Origin: Apodemus sylvaticus
Taxonomy: Eukaryota; Chordata; Mammalia; Rodentia; Muridae
Assembly: GCF_947179515.1 (NCBI RefSeq)
Contig: NC_067495.1
Span: 65,273,411-65,337,410 of the forward strand
Direction of reading: 5' to 3'
Length of the DNA stretch: 64,000 nucleotides
The translations under genes and the position numbers were made by a program. The notes under the pieces were generated by a model, which was not told where the DNA came from, searched no databases, and saw only the letters and a program-made list of their open reading frames with translations. This document shows positions 33,756-46,965 of this stretch, piece after piece (position 1 is the stretch's first letter; each line of letters begins with the position of its first letter).

Positions 33756-36182
33756 ATCACAATAGCATGTTGCCTCTCAGTATTATGTTCTGTCCTCTGA
33801 CACATCCTCCCATGGCCAACAATAAAGATGTAAAAGAAATCTAAACATACACCCTCGTTCAAACCTTAAAGTGATTTGGTCCTGCCTTATTGTATTTGAT
33901 AATAGTAGCTACAAAGCAACCCAATCCTAGAGCCTGAACATCTGTTTTAAGACCTTGAGCGGGTATGTTTTTCTGGAATATCTCTTCAGAAATGTTTTTT
34001 GAACATTTGTTCAAACAAGCTGAGGTCTGGACACCCTCTGATGCCTTTCTCGATTGGTTATGCGCCAAGTATGACATGATCTTCTGCATGTGGTTTGAGT
34101 TAGGTGGAAGTGTTGCACATGCCTGGGATACTGGGCAAGCCCACTAGAGCTGCCCCTGGACACAGACAAGCCTGACTTCAGCAGGCCCACTGAGAAGATG
34201 GCAGAGCTGCGGTGACTGGGATAGGAACACCAGTTGGATAGGTCACCCCATAACCCCCATTGAGCTAGGCCATTTGTATTCTAAGGATTCCTTCTCCCTT
34301 TGCCTGAATATTTAGTTGTGTTTGGGATGGGTTCCAAAATACCCAGTGGACTTCCCAGGCCTTGTGACTCGAGAGTTTCAGGAGCTTTGAGCCTAGTTGC
34401 TACAGTCTGGCTTTCCTGCTGCCAACCACATGAGCTCTACCTGCTGTGCCATGAGATCGGGAGGGAATTGATCAATGCCTTTGGAAAGCGCCTCCTCGTG
34501 CACATAACTGGAAGGGACTATAATCCCAGACAGTTTTACAGCTTTGGCAGGATGGAGGTACACACTGAGGATAGATTGAATGTCACCTCTTGGCCTGGGT
34601 TTGTGGGAGATGGCTGAAGAGCCCATCCACAAAGCTGCCACGTGGCCGAGTCCATGTGAGTGATGGAAACACAGCCATGGGAAGAGTCCAAGGCCGGTAA
34701 TGAGGGAGGAGACACTCAAACCTACGGGGAATCCCTGAATCTCCAACATCTGTGAGAAAGATCAGATGAGGCTGGGGGGTAAAAAGCAGCAAGAAAGCAC
34801 TTAGCAGTTCTAAGTGTTCACAGAAAGAAATGAAGAATACGAATCTGCCATGGGCATGGGAAAACTCGGGTGTCAGACCTGCTTGAACATTCAAGTTCAG
34901 AGGTATAGTATTTCCTTAAGCTAGTATGGACTCCTGAAATTGCCTCCAAATATTCTTGAGAAACAGCCCCTTCTTCCCTTCCTTCAAAGTAAGATACATA
35001 TGTACTGCTGAAAAGTAACATCATCTCTCTATACACTTAACCTAGCAACTGGGAAAAAAGAACACTAGCAGCTACATATGATTCTGTGTTTTGATTGACT
35101 AGGGTAGATAAAGTTTGGAAAAAATGAACCAGGTAAGGGTTAATCACAACATTTGCAATGGGAAGTCATGAAGGCCTAATAAAAGGCAAAGTAATGCAAT
35201 ATGGGTGAAGAACTAGCAACCCACTTGATTTATCAGGGCAATGGGGAAAATGTAAATGCCATTTTTATCTTTTATAGTGATTGATAAGAGGAAACTAGTA
35301 ATGCCAGTAACATGAACAGCAAATTCAGGAAAAGACCATGTCTTGGGAGAAGAGAAATATATTTTGGGTGCCAGACTGAGCATTAGAATACACATTTTAA
35401 AGTTGTTCTCTGACCTTGGAGAGAGGTCAGGGCTAGAGACAGATGTTCAGGCAGACACAACACAGCTTGCATTCTCTTTTACTTAAGTCTAAACCTACTG
35501 GTCCCCACTCACCATCAGAAGAGGCTACGGCAAACAATGGATATGTGAAGCTCCTGCCTTCCTGCTTCCACTGCTAATTTCCCCATTGCAATAACAATAC
35601 ATGGAATACCTATCTTGAAGAATGACTCTTTTATATTCCCAAACACATGCCAAATGGGAATAATGAATGATCCCAACAGATTATATTAATCAGTTTCCAT
35701 TTCCTTGGACATTCATTATACAGACAGAAAACTTGTCATTTATGAGAACAACCTAGAAAGGAAGATAAGGTGAGTGCTACAGAGTTATGGTGACCATATT
35801 TCCCCAAACAAAAATTTGACACTGGTTTCTGTTGAAAAACTTGGTGTAGCCCTCTCTGGTTGAATGAGAAATTTAGGAGATATAACTGAAACAATGAAAA
35901 TTGTGTTTCCCAAGACACTTCAATTGTTCCCCAGGAACAATAGGACAAAATATTTATAGTGGGAAATACACAGAGTAGAATGCCAATAACATTGTATACT
36001 TTGTGGTTTTGTACTTTAAATGATTTTTTTCTTTTATTCTTTTCATACTCTATAACTTCAAGTCTAAATTTAATAGTCTTGCCATTTTCTCCTTCCCTAG
36101 AGAACTTGAGGGTCCAAAAATACTGAAGGTCAGTGTGAGAAGGTACCTCAAAGATAAACTGAACCTTTTCTTTGTTTTTAAA
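33756..36182. other. Unassigned stretch; GC-richer patch near 34.1-34.7 kb
   Basis: No recognised gene. The patch at about 34100-34750 is GC-richer than its surroundings and holds a 105-codon plus-strand frame (34300-34617) and overlapping minus-strand frames. None has a domain, Kozak context or family similarity I recognise, so I do not call a gene. Confidence 0.35.
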
Positions 36183-36390
36183 AGTATCTCATATATCCCA
36201 GAATGTCCCCAAATTTAAAATGTAGCTGACGATAACCTTGAACCTCTGATTCCATTGCCATTACCACCTAAGATCTGGGATTACAGATAATCATGTACCA
36301 TCATGCCTTGTTTATGTAACATCGGGGTTAGGACCTAGAGCTTTGTGCATGTTAATAAAGCACTACCAGCTGGGTTACATTCCCAGCCTC
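36183..36390 (-). mobile_element. B4 SINE (B1-ID composite)
   Basis: On the plus strand, a reverse B1-like part ('tgtagctgacgataaccttg', 'gggattacagataatcatgt') runs directly into a reverse ID-like part ('gagctttgtgcatgttaata', 'ctgggttacattcccagcc'). This B1-ID fusion is the signature of the B4 family. Confidence 0.8.
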
Positions 36391-36402
36391 AAACCATTCT
36401 TG

Positions 36403-36536
36403 ATTTTTTTTTTCAGACAAGGTCTCACTATGTATTCCTGACTAGCCTGAAACTCCCTATATAGACTAGCCTCAACTAACACCTGCCTCTGCCTACTTAG
36501 TGTTGCAATTAAGGGTGTGCACCACCACATCTGGCC
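36403..36536 (-). mobile_element. B1 SINE
   Basis: T-tract, 'agacaaggtctcactatgta', 'ctgcctctgcctacttagtg' and 'gtgtgcaccaccacatctgg' give a full-length reverse B1. Confidence 0.88.
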
Positions 36537-36539
36537 TCA

Positions 36540-36665
36540 AATCCATTTTTTAAAGATATAAAGAAACAGATATTCAAAACCTAGAAATGGCTTACCCAAG
36601 GTCCTACATGAAGTCAAGGGCAGATCTAGAACTAGAATCTGGGCATCTTATCTTGATCTTATAAA
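36540..36665 (-). mobile_element. MIR SINE fragment
   Basis: 'aaagaaacagatattcaaaa' and 'gcttacccaaggtcctacat' correspond to the reverse MIR core ('gaaactgaggc', 'cttgcccaaggtcac'). Confidence 0.7.
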
Positions 36666-38371
36666 CATCCCATCTCCAAACAACAAGCCTCCATTTGGGA
36701 AGCAGCCTTTCTTCCCCTTCATCACATATCTCATCCCTATCCTTTGTTTTGAAGACCTCTGGATGCCCAGGCACAGCTACCAATAGGGCACAGTACTAAA
36801 GAGCCAAAATCAAACTGGCCATGATCTCACGTTCCCTTGGTCCACATTCTTCAACACCTTTCTCTTGTTTCTGCCAGGACAACCACATCTGTTACAGCAA
36901 GGATGTTTTTGGGACATCAAGGAAAATAGGTAGAACTTGAGCACATTTTATTCCCAGATGATGAAAGGTGAGACCTTGTGAGTGCTGAACTGTCAGCACT
37001 TTCCATAGCTTTCTGAACTTTTTTTTTATGAATACCAAACATCTTGCTTAGGGACAAACATTCACTGGTGAGAGAAAATTCAGTGCTGCTTGTATCTCAA
37101 TCCTTGAGTTTGCTAAACTCTTCCCCATGGTGAAGTAAAAAAGTCGCATTATATCTGTGTATGCTCCAAAAAGGTAATTGTACTAACCCAACACAAGAGA
37201 GCTAGAACAGAGGACTTAATACTGTACATGGAAGAAGGCTGATCCCTGGTCCTTATTCCTTCTATGAGGCTGTCATAAATAGAATTCCTCATGTGGGACT
37301 TCTCTGTGAGAAACAAGCTTCTATAGTGCCATTAGCCACATAAGACATTTTGAAAGGTTCCCCTGTGAGTGCCCTGGCATATGTGGAAGAAGGGTCTGTG
37401 GATAGAGTTGTCTTTCTAGCCCCAAGGCCTGCTATGTGGTCAACAACTACACTGCAAAGAAACAAATATGGAAGTCAACTGAAGTAGACATCATAACAGG
37501 AGATTAGTGTGGAGAGGGGGAGTAGGACCATAATGTGAAGGGTTTCACATGAAGCTTGTGGAATTTACACTTTTAACACAGGCTATAAATATGTATCTTT
37601 GTATCTGTCACAGAACAAAACACTTTCAACATCAAGGTAGATCTTCATGGCAAGTGAAAACTCTGTACTCAGTGCCTATACAAGAAGTTCTGAGTCTTTT
37701 TATTAATAGTTAAGGAACTCATAGTTCCCAGGCACTCACTTCAATATGTCACAAGCAATTTCATTGACATATTGAATATACCTTGGGCCCGAGACCAAGT
37801 ATAAGAAATTTCATCCCATCAGAAAAATCATTGAAGCAGCTTAAGGTAATGGAAACTGGTGCTTTGGATTAAACCTGTCTCTTTCCATCTTGGTCTTTGG
37901 TGCCTAGATAATGGATGTGAAGGGGAAAAAAACACTAGAAACATATAGCTTGCATACTTTGGAATTAATGAGGGAAGAAAAATTAAATGGAGAGAATGAG
38001 GAGATCTAGTCCATAACTCAGTTCCAAACTGAGATCTAAAGTATATCACAAATAAATCCTTCAAACAATGATGCTTCACAGGTCAGAGTGATCCATTGCT
38101 ACCACCCAAACTTAGAATACACTCTTTGGATGGAATTCTGGGACTGTCTCTACTGCTCTGTAGTGTATTATCAAGACAGCGTTTATCAGACCTTAACCAT
38201 ACTGTTGGAAATCAAATCCTGAAAGTAAAGAGAAATGAGTGCCAGTATCATTGTTTTCAATGACTCAATGGAGGAAAGGAAGAATGAAAATAGCAAACAC
38301 AAATAACTTTACCATTTTCGATGATCATTTGCTTCTAAATAATGTTCCCAATATTAAGTAATAGATTAGTC
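36666..38371. other. Unassigned stretch
   Basis: About 1.7 kb, no recognised gene or repeat. Confidence 0.4.
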
Positions 38372-38811
38372 TCCTTGGTCTACCACAACAAGATATCATG
38401 GATTGTGTGCTGTAAAAAAAAGGCATTCATTGTCTCACAGTTGTAGGGGCTGAAAACCCAAATTCAGGGTATCAGGATTGCTTTCTGGTGAGGCTTCTTT
38501 TTCTGGATTGTGGACAGCCATCATCTTCTCTGTCCTCAAATGGCCTTTTCTCTGTATTCATGCAGAGAGAGGAGGGGAGGAGAAAGAGGGAGAGAGGGGA
38601 GAGGGGGAGGGAGAGAGGGAAAAGGAAAGAGGGGGGAGAGAGAGATCTGATGTCTCTTCTCTTCTTATAAAGATAGCAGTTCTACTAAATTAGGGTCCCA
38701 CTAATGATATGAACCTTAGTTACCTTCCTAAAACTATTTTCAAGTATAGTCACATCAAGGCTAGGGCATCAAACTATCAATTTGTAAGCGGGAACAATCC
38801 AATCCATAGCA
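38372..38811 (-). mobile_element. MLT1-type MaLR LTR with GA expansion
   Basis: On the plus strand: 'attgtctcacagttgtaggg', 'gctttctggtgaggcttctt', 'cttcttataaagatagcagt', 'aaattagggtcccactaatg', 'tatagtcacatcaagg' and the end 'aatccatagca'. This is the order of the reverse complement of MLT1, an LTR shared among placental mammals. The A/G-rich middle has grown into the purine tract below. Confidence 0.8.
38563..38645 (+). repeat. GA-rich purine tract inside the MLT1 LTR
   Basis: About 83 bp of AGAGAGG/GGGAGA repeats. It accounts for the Glu/Arg-rich frames across this position. Confidence 0.9.
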
Positions 38812-38828
38812 GTTTTGTCAAATGTACA

Positions 38829-38937
38829 TTTTTGGAGACAAGGTAACATGTAGCCCATTGGCCTTGAAATTCTGACCTGCTTCCCTCCACCTTCTAAGTA
38901 CTTGCATCAGAGGTCTGTACCTCCATGTCTAGCTTAT
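38829..38937 (-). mobile_element. B1-type SINE
   Basis: 'ttttggagacaaggtaacat', 'gtagcccattggccttgaaa' and 'ccaccttctaagtacttgca' follow reverse B1; diverged. Confidence 0.7.
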
Positions 38938-39059
38938 TGCCTGAACTTTACCAACAAAGACTGAAGCTGAGCATTAAGTAGCTGAGGTCGAGAACAGAAC
39001 CCAACACTGTACTGTAATGACAGTACACTGCACTCTTTCTGGTATGCCTAACATTGTCT

Positions 39060-40480
39060 TATGGAAAGAATCAGGACACATCTTTCTGATTTTGTTTTCT
39101 TTTTTACGTGGGCTGTACAGAATTGGTATAGGTTCTTCTATGAAGAATTTTGGTAAAATTCACCTGCAAGTTCACCTTGGTTTAAACTTTTTGGGAGATA
39201 ATGATCAAATTAATTTTCTGAGTGGATAGAAACATAAAAATAATCAATTATCTTTGAGTTTTGAAAAATTGACTTTTTGAATTAAAATATTAGTTAGGCT
39301 AGATATTAATGGATTTGGTAGATTGTCTTTTGGGTAATGGTCCATTTCATCAAGGTTATCATATTTGTGGTTATAGTATTTCCTCACTACCATAACTTTG
39401 CCCCTTCCTTAATTTCAGATTCTAGACATTTGTGGTTGTTCTTTCATATTTTTATCTGAACGTTCTATGAATATATATTAATTGCACAAAGTAATATTTA
39501 TTAAACATATTCATACATGTCAATATAATTGAATCCTTCCTATTCATCCCCTGCTGTCCTCTCATTTCCAACCATCCCTGTCTACTGCTCTTCTTTTTTC
39601 TTTTCTCAGGTAGTTCCCTTACTTTCTGTGTTTGTTTCAAAATTTACATTTTGTATCTCAGAGAAAATGTAATATTTGTCTTTATAAACTTGGATTATTA
39701 TACTTAATATGATGATTGTCAGTTCTATCAATTTTCCTGAAAATAATGTGATTTCATTATTTTTTTGTTGCTGGATAATAATCCATTGTATAGATGTACC
39801 ATTTTTCTGTGTGATCTGACCCGGATGGATGATAATCAATTTTACTAATCTTTTCCAAGAAATACCATTCAATTTCATTTATTTTTCTACATTTATTTCC
39901 AGTTTTTTATTTTATTAATTTCTCTAATTTTTATTATCTATATATTTTATTTCCTTGGGAATTATTTACTCTTTAAATAGTCTCCTATGAAAGAAACTTA
40001 AACTATAGATTTTAAAACTTTCTTTTATAATATTTAGCATTTAGTACTATAAATTTGCATATAAATTCAGCATTGGCTAAATCCTACAAGCCCTGATGGA
40101 AGTTACATTTTCACCTACTGCAAAGTATTTTTATTTCCTCTGAAAACCTATTTGGCATACATGTTATTTAGAATTGTGTTCTTTATGATCCAGCTATAAA
40201 CTTTAATCATATGTTGTATGGTGGTTTCTATTCTTTAAAACTTAATATGGTCCCTTTTATATCCTAAAAGTGAATCATGTGGTATTCTTTGAGACCTATA
40301 ATGGGAAATATACTCTGTTGATGTACCATACAGATGTCAGCTGTATCTACTTGATTGGTGGTTTTGTTTATTTCTACTATATTCTTGCTGATTTTCTGCC
40401 TACTGTATCTGTCAAGAACTAATAAACTTTAGGAAAATCTTGAAATACAATAACAGAATTGCCTACCTTTGACTCTCCTT
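39060..40480 (-). mobile_element. Ancient L1M ORF2 remnant
   Basis: T-rich plus strand with reverse ORF2 phrases: 'gaattggtataggttcttct', 'ttttggtaaaattcacctgc', 'ggtttctattctttaaaac' and 'ctactatattcttgctgatt'. Interrupted at about 39470-39840 by a different L1 3' end. No frame survives. Confidence 0.65.
39470..39840 (-). mobile_element. Older L1 3' UTR nested in L1M
   Basis: 'ttgttgctggataataatcc', 'attgtatagatgtaccattt' and a preceding C/T-rich part resemble the reverse 3' end of an older murid L1, interrupting the ORF2 homology on either side. Confidence 0.55.
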
Positions 40481-40510
40481 TTTTAAGCTACAATAACAAT
40501 CTCAATTTTG

Positions 40511-40706
40511 AAGATTTACTTTTATTATTTTTAATTATATGTATTTGTGTGGATATGTGCACACAAATACAGAAGCCTACATAGTTCAGAGGGGTTGAAT
40601 ACTACTGGAAGTACAGTTATAGGTAGTTATAAGCTGACTAATGTTGGTGTAAGGAACCGAACTTGGGTCTTCTCCAATCTTAACCATTGAGCATCTCTCC
40701 AGCCCC
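40511..40706 (-). mobile_element. B3/B2-family SINE
   Basis: 'aagatttacttttattattt' tail and 'aaccgaacttgggtcttctc', 'ttaaccattgagcatctctc', 'cagcccc' head: a reverse tRNA-derived B3/B2 element. Confidence 0.8.
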
Positions 40707-40709
40707 AGC

Positions 40710-42370
40710 TGACTTTTACTTGGGAGTACTTACATCTATTGATGTCGAAACCAGCACTGGTGAAGTTGGATTAGTGTCTACCATGTTTCTTACTATTTCT
40801 CCATTCTATGTGTTTCCTTGCTTAGTCTCTTCTCCTTTTAGACTCCATTTAATCGTCTCCATTTCTGCCTTCAGCATATCATTTATGATCTCATTTCATT
40901 TTTTCTTAGTATGTAAACTATACTTTTTCCTTACTGCTGGAGATAAAACCAGGGGTTTACACTAGCTAAATTACAACCTTGTATTTTAGTCTTTGCTATT
41001 GATGTTATAACATATATTCCTAACTGATCAGACTCCATTTTCAATTAACAGTGCACCACTTCACAAGTATTACAAGCATAACAAGATTCCCAAATTATTC
41101 CTCTCATTATTTATAATACTGATGTCATTCATTTTGCCTATCAATCACCAATTATAATTATTACTGTTCACTTATTAGAAAAGATGAGAATAAGAATGAA
41201 ATTTTGGGTTTTTTTAAGTGTATGGGGGAAGAATAAATAAGAAACATATATTTAAGAAAATAAAAAATTAAAAATTTTACCTCTATATACTCACCTTGTA
41301 ATATTCTTCCTTTCTTCACAGAGATCCACATTTCTTACCTACATTTCATCTATTTCTGATGAACATTATTCAGTGCCTCTTGTAAGAACAATCTACTGGT
41401 GATAAAGTACCTCCAGGTTTGTCTAAATATTTCTCAATTGTCTCCTGTTGTTGCTCAGAATTCTTGTGACGCAGGGAGAAGTATGCTGCAGTCCTACATT
41501 GTCTCCATCTTTTCATAAGCCTGTGTCCCCTTCATTAATGCGCCTCAGGTTGATTTCCCCACCCCCTGTTTAGATGATACAGGAAGGTAAAGGGGATTGG
41601 AGTTGAATATTTATCTTTTCCTAAGTCAGCTGGGCACTCATAAAACCTTACTCAGTCAGGTTTCCCTGGACTGTAGGCCTTTAGTAGAATGTGCTGAGTA
41701 TATTTACAAATGATTACTTTTGCTCACTCCTTGAGAAAAAGGGGGGATTTCTTTCCTATCTTAACTGCATAGCCTCTAACAGATTCTGTGGGTAAAACTC
41801 ATACAAATAAAATTGCTTCTGTTGGAGTTTTTAATTCTCACGCTTGTCTATTCTGAGCCTCTAACAATTCATCAACTCAAGTTTGTTTTCCTACCCCACA
41901 ACTGGCTTTAATGGTGATGTTTTGCTCCTAGATTTCTGTTTTTGTGAGCCAAGGTCATCTATCTGCCCATCTATCCAACTAGAGGAATGTACTTTCTCTG
42001 GGACTTCAGTTCTCTGCTATATATATAAGAAGAACTGAATTTTTAATTCTTTTTTCTGGTTACGAGGAGGAGAATGGTGACTTACAAGCTCATTCTATTT
42101 GAGCACAAATATAAGACATCTCTCTTGCCCTTTTTTCTACATACAGTTATTACCCTTTGTAGATCCTTTTCCTGGTCATTGGAATCTTTAGCCTTAGGAA
42201 ATCTTCAAGCCTCTCCAGCTTTTTCTTCAAGTTCCCTCACAAACATGTCTCCCTTTCATGTCAGATCAAAAGTGCCCATGCTTCTCATATATGTGTACCT
42301 ATTGATAAAAGTCAGTTAAAGCATTCATGCTAATCCATTAATGTGGCTTTGTTTTAAGCCCAAATAATTA
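40710..42370 (-). mobile_element. Ancient L1M remnant, continued
   Basis: T/C-rich sequence with phrases I associate with old L1M copies ('gtgcctcttgtaagaacaat', 'aagtcagctgggcactcata', 'ttctgagcctctaacaattc', 'atctgcccatctatccaact'). Together with 39060-40480 it may be one long decayed insertion split by the B3. A reverse ID/B4-like scrap lies at about 40928-40980. Confidence 0.5.
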
Positions 42371-42419
42371 GCTCTGTCCATGTATGCATTTCAAGACTCC
42401 ATTCAATTTTTGTGTTCAC

Positions 42420-42720
42420 TATAGAATTTGGCACATAGTAGGTATTCCACACATGGGAAATTTCTTTAAAAGGATTTTCATAATGAGTGGGGTAAATGTT
42501 ATTATGTGGATGATCAATTCCATGTGTTTGGAAAGAGCATCATGTTTTGGAACGACCAAGAAAGGCTTCATGGTGGAAGCTGAAACTGAATATTACCCTG
42601 AAGAATGGATGGGATTTATGTTGAATCAGAGCAGAATGAAATGGCATTCCAAGTTTTGGGCCCAGCATGAGCAAAGCTGCAGAAACAGAATAAGACAATG
42701 GTCTTTCTACTGTTAAAAAC
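42420..42720. other. Possible old mammalian repeat relic
   Basis: 'gaatttggcacatagtaggt' and 'agaaaggcttcatggtggaa', 'gcccagcatgagcaaagctg' resemble conserved phrases found in MIR/L2-age repeats. Too diverged to name. A 110-codon frame over it is not a recognised protein. Confidence 0.35.
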
Positions 42721-43356
42721 AGCCATGACTGGGGCACCTTTGTGACTTGAGATCTTTGAAGACACTGACAAACTAGAGAACTGATAAGTATGGTTATGGA
42801 AGCACTACACTCAGTGTGGAAGATACCAAGTCATTAACTAGTAACAACTAAGGGTGTTTTCATGTAGTTAAGCAGTGCTTCTCTGCCAGTACTCAGTGCT
42901 AGGTCTTAATTTTAAATCCAGATTTTCACTTGGAGTAGTACATGCACTAAGAAAATCAAAATATTGATTACTGGTATCATAGCAATTAACTATGAAAATT
43001 AAACACGGAATGATCTGATTGTTGTTTATTAAAGAGAACACAGTCTGGAGAGAAATATCCATAGTATATATTCTCCCAACCTGCTTTATCCTAAAGTGCA
43101 AACGTGAGAAGCATTCGAGAAACCTTCTAACCAGTACAAAATAACATATTTTTAAAAGAAGATTTTTTAAAAGATTTCTTATAAGATCTTGAATCATTCA
43201 TTCTTTGAGCCCAGATAAAGGCATATGTGTGAGAGAGTTTGCTATGTGAAGTTCAAACCAAGAGAAAGCAACTTTCATAATATTATCCTGGACATAAATT
43301 CATATCTATCTAACTCTCAAAGACCATATTATTTAAAAAAAAAACCTATGCTTTAT

Positions 43357-43446
43357 GAAAGAAAGGAAGGAGCAAGCAAGAAGGAAGGAAGGAAGGAAAG
43401 AAGGAAAGAAGGAAGGAAAGAGACAAAAGAAGGAAAGAAAGAAGGA

Positions 43447-43486
<40 letters not shown>

Positions 43487-43500
43487 AAAGAAAGAGAAAC
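43357..43500 (+). repeat. (GAAG)n/(GAAA)n microsatellite
   Basis: About 140 bp of GGAA and GAAA tetranucleotides, giving Lys/Glu/Arg-rich chance frames at 43225-43569. Confidence 0.95.
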
Positions 43501-43993
43501 AAAGACTTCTGTGTCCCTAAATCAGTATCAGAAAAGGAAGTTACAGTTGTAATTCAAACATGGGTTTAAGAAAGTAGATGCTTGATACTTAACTATTAAA
43601 AAGTTCTATCAACTCTGAGAATCGGTGACCTAATCTAAATATCTTAAGAACATGCTTTATTGTCTGTTGTACAGAGTAGATAGGTAAAAAAAAGTGTACA
43701 CTTATGTACACACTAAACAATAGGATTTTTTTTTTTGCTTCTTAGCAAAATTCCCCACTACTATCCTTCCTTTGAAATTTTATTTCAGTTTCCCAATGTT
43801 CTGGGGTGTTCTGAGCTACAAATGTCAGCTTTTACAGGCTTCCTATCTTGAAATAAATTATTGGGTCTTATGCTCTGAAATGTTGATCCCGCAGAATCCT
43901 CTAGACAAACCTCAAGTTGTCATAGATTTTACACTGTAAAATGGCTATCTGGTAAGTACTCTAAAATGTATAAAATGGTTGCACCTATCACTG

Positions 43994-44345
43994 TAGCAAT
44001 TTTGCAACTCCATAGGCAGAACAACAATATCAACCAACCAGACCCCCACCCCTCAGAGCTCCCAGGGACTAAAGCACCAACCAAAGAGTACACATGGAGG
44101 GACCCATGACTCCAGGCACATATGTAGCAGAGGATAGCCTTGTCAGACATCAGTGGGAGGAGAGGCCCTTGGTCCTGTGAAGGCTCGATGCCCCAGTATA
44201 GGGGAAGGCAGGAGTGGGTGGGTGGGTGGAGGAGCACCCTCATAGAAGCAGGGGGAGGGGAAATTGGATAGGGGGTTTCTGGACGGGAAACCTGGAAAGG
44301 GGATAACATTTGAAATGTAAACATAGAAGATATCCAATAAAAGAA
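43994..44345 (+). mobile_element. Rat L1 3' UTR, 5'-truncated
   Basis: 'gcagaacaacaatatcaacc', 'gggactaaagcaccaaccaa', 'gtgaaggctcgatgccccag' and the tail 'aaatgtaaacatagaagata' give the rat-type L1 3' end. This is the best evidence in the window that the genome is rat rather than mouse. Confidence 0.92.
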
Positions 44346-44912
44346 AAGAATTACTATGAAGGAAATTGGCTCATGTACTTTTAAATCAAATAAAAAATAT
44401 TAATGATTTCTCTGAGTTAGAGAATCATTCAAGGATTATAATGTTACTTTTGATTAATATTCTTAGTAGTTTAGATTTAGAACTTTAAAAAAAAAAGACT
44501 ATTTAGAACACATGGCAAATACTGTGCTGTGATTGTAAAAGATGATGCACCCTCTCATTCCAGCTCCCTGACATCCTGCCATTTCAGAGTTACAGTGATC
44601 AAATAAAGTCCAATGAAATGGATCTTCTGCTTCAGACAGCTGGGCAGAGATGAAGACAGCTTGAATCAGGCCTGAACTGCTGTCAAAAATAACATCTTGC
44701 TTCATCTCCGTCCCCTCCCACAGTTTAGGGTCAGTCACCTGGAACTGGAATGACTATCAGAAGCAAATTTTTGCTCAAACAGAAAGATGGGATTTAGTAA
44801 TAGTTTGCAAAAATGGCAACAAGATTTTGTTATTTGCTTAGTATAACCTAATTCCTACATTCCTGTTAGACTTCTTCAGAATTCCTTTGCTTTCTATTGA
44901 ATTATAGAAAAT

Positions 44913-44945
<33 letters not shown>

Positions 44946-46675
44946 ATCTCTATCTCTCTTCCTCCTCCTTCTCAGACCACCTACTAAGCTCCCTTATGTA
45001 ATTATGCATGAGAAATGAGAACTACTTCTCCCTCAACAGAGCTTATAGCAACTCAGAAAATACCAATGACAATATGACTACTTGAGACTCCCTGATAACA
45101 AAGCGCTATAAAATAATACTTTAAGTTAAAAATATTGGTTTCCATTAAATGTATACCCCAGAGTTTTAACTATCTTTATCCTTTTGCATGGAAACTCACA
45201 ATATGATACAGGTTTCCAAACCTTTGTATTGAAAGGTTTGGAAAACTGCTTGAGGATAGCAACTACCATTTGGCTATAAATTAAAGGGAAGTTGGAGTCA
45301 CAAGTTGCAGGACTGTGGTGAACGCCTTTGAACCAGGGCAAAATGAAAGCAGTTGTCCATAACCAACAGTCTTTTCCAGTACCGAGCATGACTGAAAGGT
45401 TTCCAGGGCAGATTTTGAGCAGATTTCTTTGAGGAGTCCTCCAAAGCCTTCCCAAAGGGCTATTACTAAGTCGAAGACAGTAAGTTCAGTTCTCTGTGTC
45501 CAGCTGAAATTCCTCTACTGAATACCAACTTGAAATTGGAAAATAGATGAGCTTGACTCTTACCATCCCTTAATCTCCTAAGGATTCTGAATTTATGTAG
45601 CGTGAAACCTATCTAACAAGGCTTTCAAAGCCAGAGGAAGAAGGTCGCAGATCTGGGCATCTGAAATTGGGCCTTACTCCATGTGTGACTGAAAATTTCC
45701 AACCACTCTGTATATTATGTTAAGAAGAAAAGAATGAGCCATAAAAGTATTTTAACACAATTTCGCACAGTTAATTTACCAAGGGGTCAAAAGGTTATCT
45801 GAAGTAAGAAAGAAATGGGAGCAGATCTACATTCTGAGCTGCTGCTATGGGACTCCTTGTCAGTGGAAATACTAGATACTGAATTACAGCAAAACCTTTC
45901 TACTGAGCTCTTACTGTCTATTTGTACTTTCTTCTAGACAATAGGCAAAAGACACACTTGTATGTTCTCAAGGAAGGATTATATTCCAACAGGTTAGACT
46001 TGGCATATTAGTTTCTTTGTTGCTGCATATAGAACAAGAAAAACATTCCTGTGGCTGTATTCCTACCCATCTATATACGTATCTCTATATAATGTTTCTG
46101 CAGATGGGCTGTGAGGTCGTTGAAGGTAGTTTTTATTTATTATATCGAGCAAAGATACTAGACATATCAATACATCTGGATAGATCAAGATATTAATAAA
46201 TAAGATTATTGTCAATTATATAATAAAAACCAGGAAAAGGTCAAAGTTGGGAGCATATAATCTCATTTTTCTCCAATTTGCTCGCTCTACTTAGAGTGAA
46301 TTTTTCCTGCAGATTTAATAAGATTACTTCATTAGAAAAATGGTTCTGCATTGTTTTGGGGATAAAAACATGAATCTTTTATGAATAATACCCAAGACCA
46401 TTTATAATGTGCTCTCTGTATGCTGCAATTCTCACTGTAGTATGGACCATACCACTGTATCCCTAGTTTACGCTCCATGTGCAGTGTAAGGTCCTTGATG
46501 GTAAAGATCCCATCCCATTTGTGTGGTACCAGCACCTAAAATTGTGTATCTCAGTTCCTACTAAAGATCTAGCAGTATCTTCTAATGGCATTGGAATAAT
46601 CTTACTACACATTCAATTATCCTCAGTTTCTCTTTCATTTAATTTTGCCTTACAGACCTTGCAAGAATTGTCAAA
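44346..46675. other. Unassigned stretch
   Basis: About 2.3 kb with no recognised gene or transposon, apart from the TC tract below. The 109-codon minus frame at 45126-45455 has no recognised domain. Confidence 0.4.
44912..44972 (+). repeat. (TC)n microsatellite
   Basis: Imperfect TC run with A interruptions. Confidence 0.9.
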
Positions 46676-46683
46676 TACACACA

Positions 46684-46751
<68 letters not shown>
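46674..46751 (+). repeat. Compound (CA)n(TA)n microsatellite
   Basis: About 22 CA units run into about 16 TA units. Confidence 0.95.
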
Positions 46752-46752
<1 letters not shown>

Positions 46753-46965
46753 CTGTATTGGTCACTAAACTCAGTATACAGTTTTATCTATCCTGCATCA
46801 TAATTTATCTGTGTACATGTCTCCTCACTTAGAAAAACAATGAAAAATAATGTCACCTATATTTTGTGCATTACATAACTCCTACATTCTGGGCTAAGTT
46901 GATACAAATAATCTTACATACAAATATTGTATGGAAAAATAATTTTATAAATGCAGACTCATTGG

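Noticed and set aside
38478..38693. Glu/Arg/Gly-rich frames
   Set aside because: They arise from the GA tract inside the MLT1 LTR.
43225..43569. Lys/Glu-rich frame of 114 codons
   Set aside because: It is a translation of the GAAG/GAAA microsatellite.
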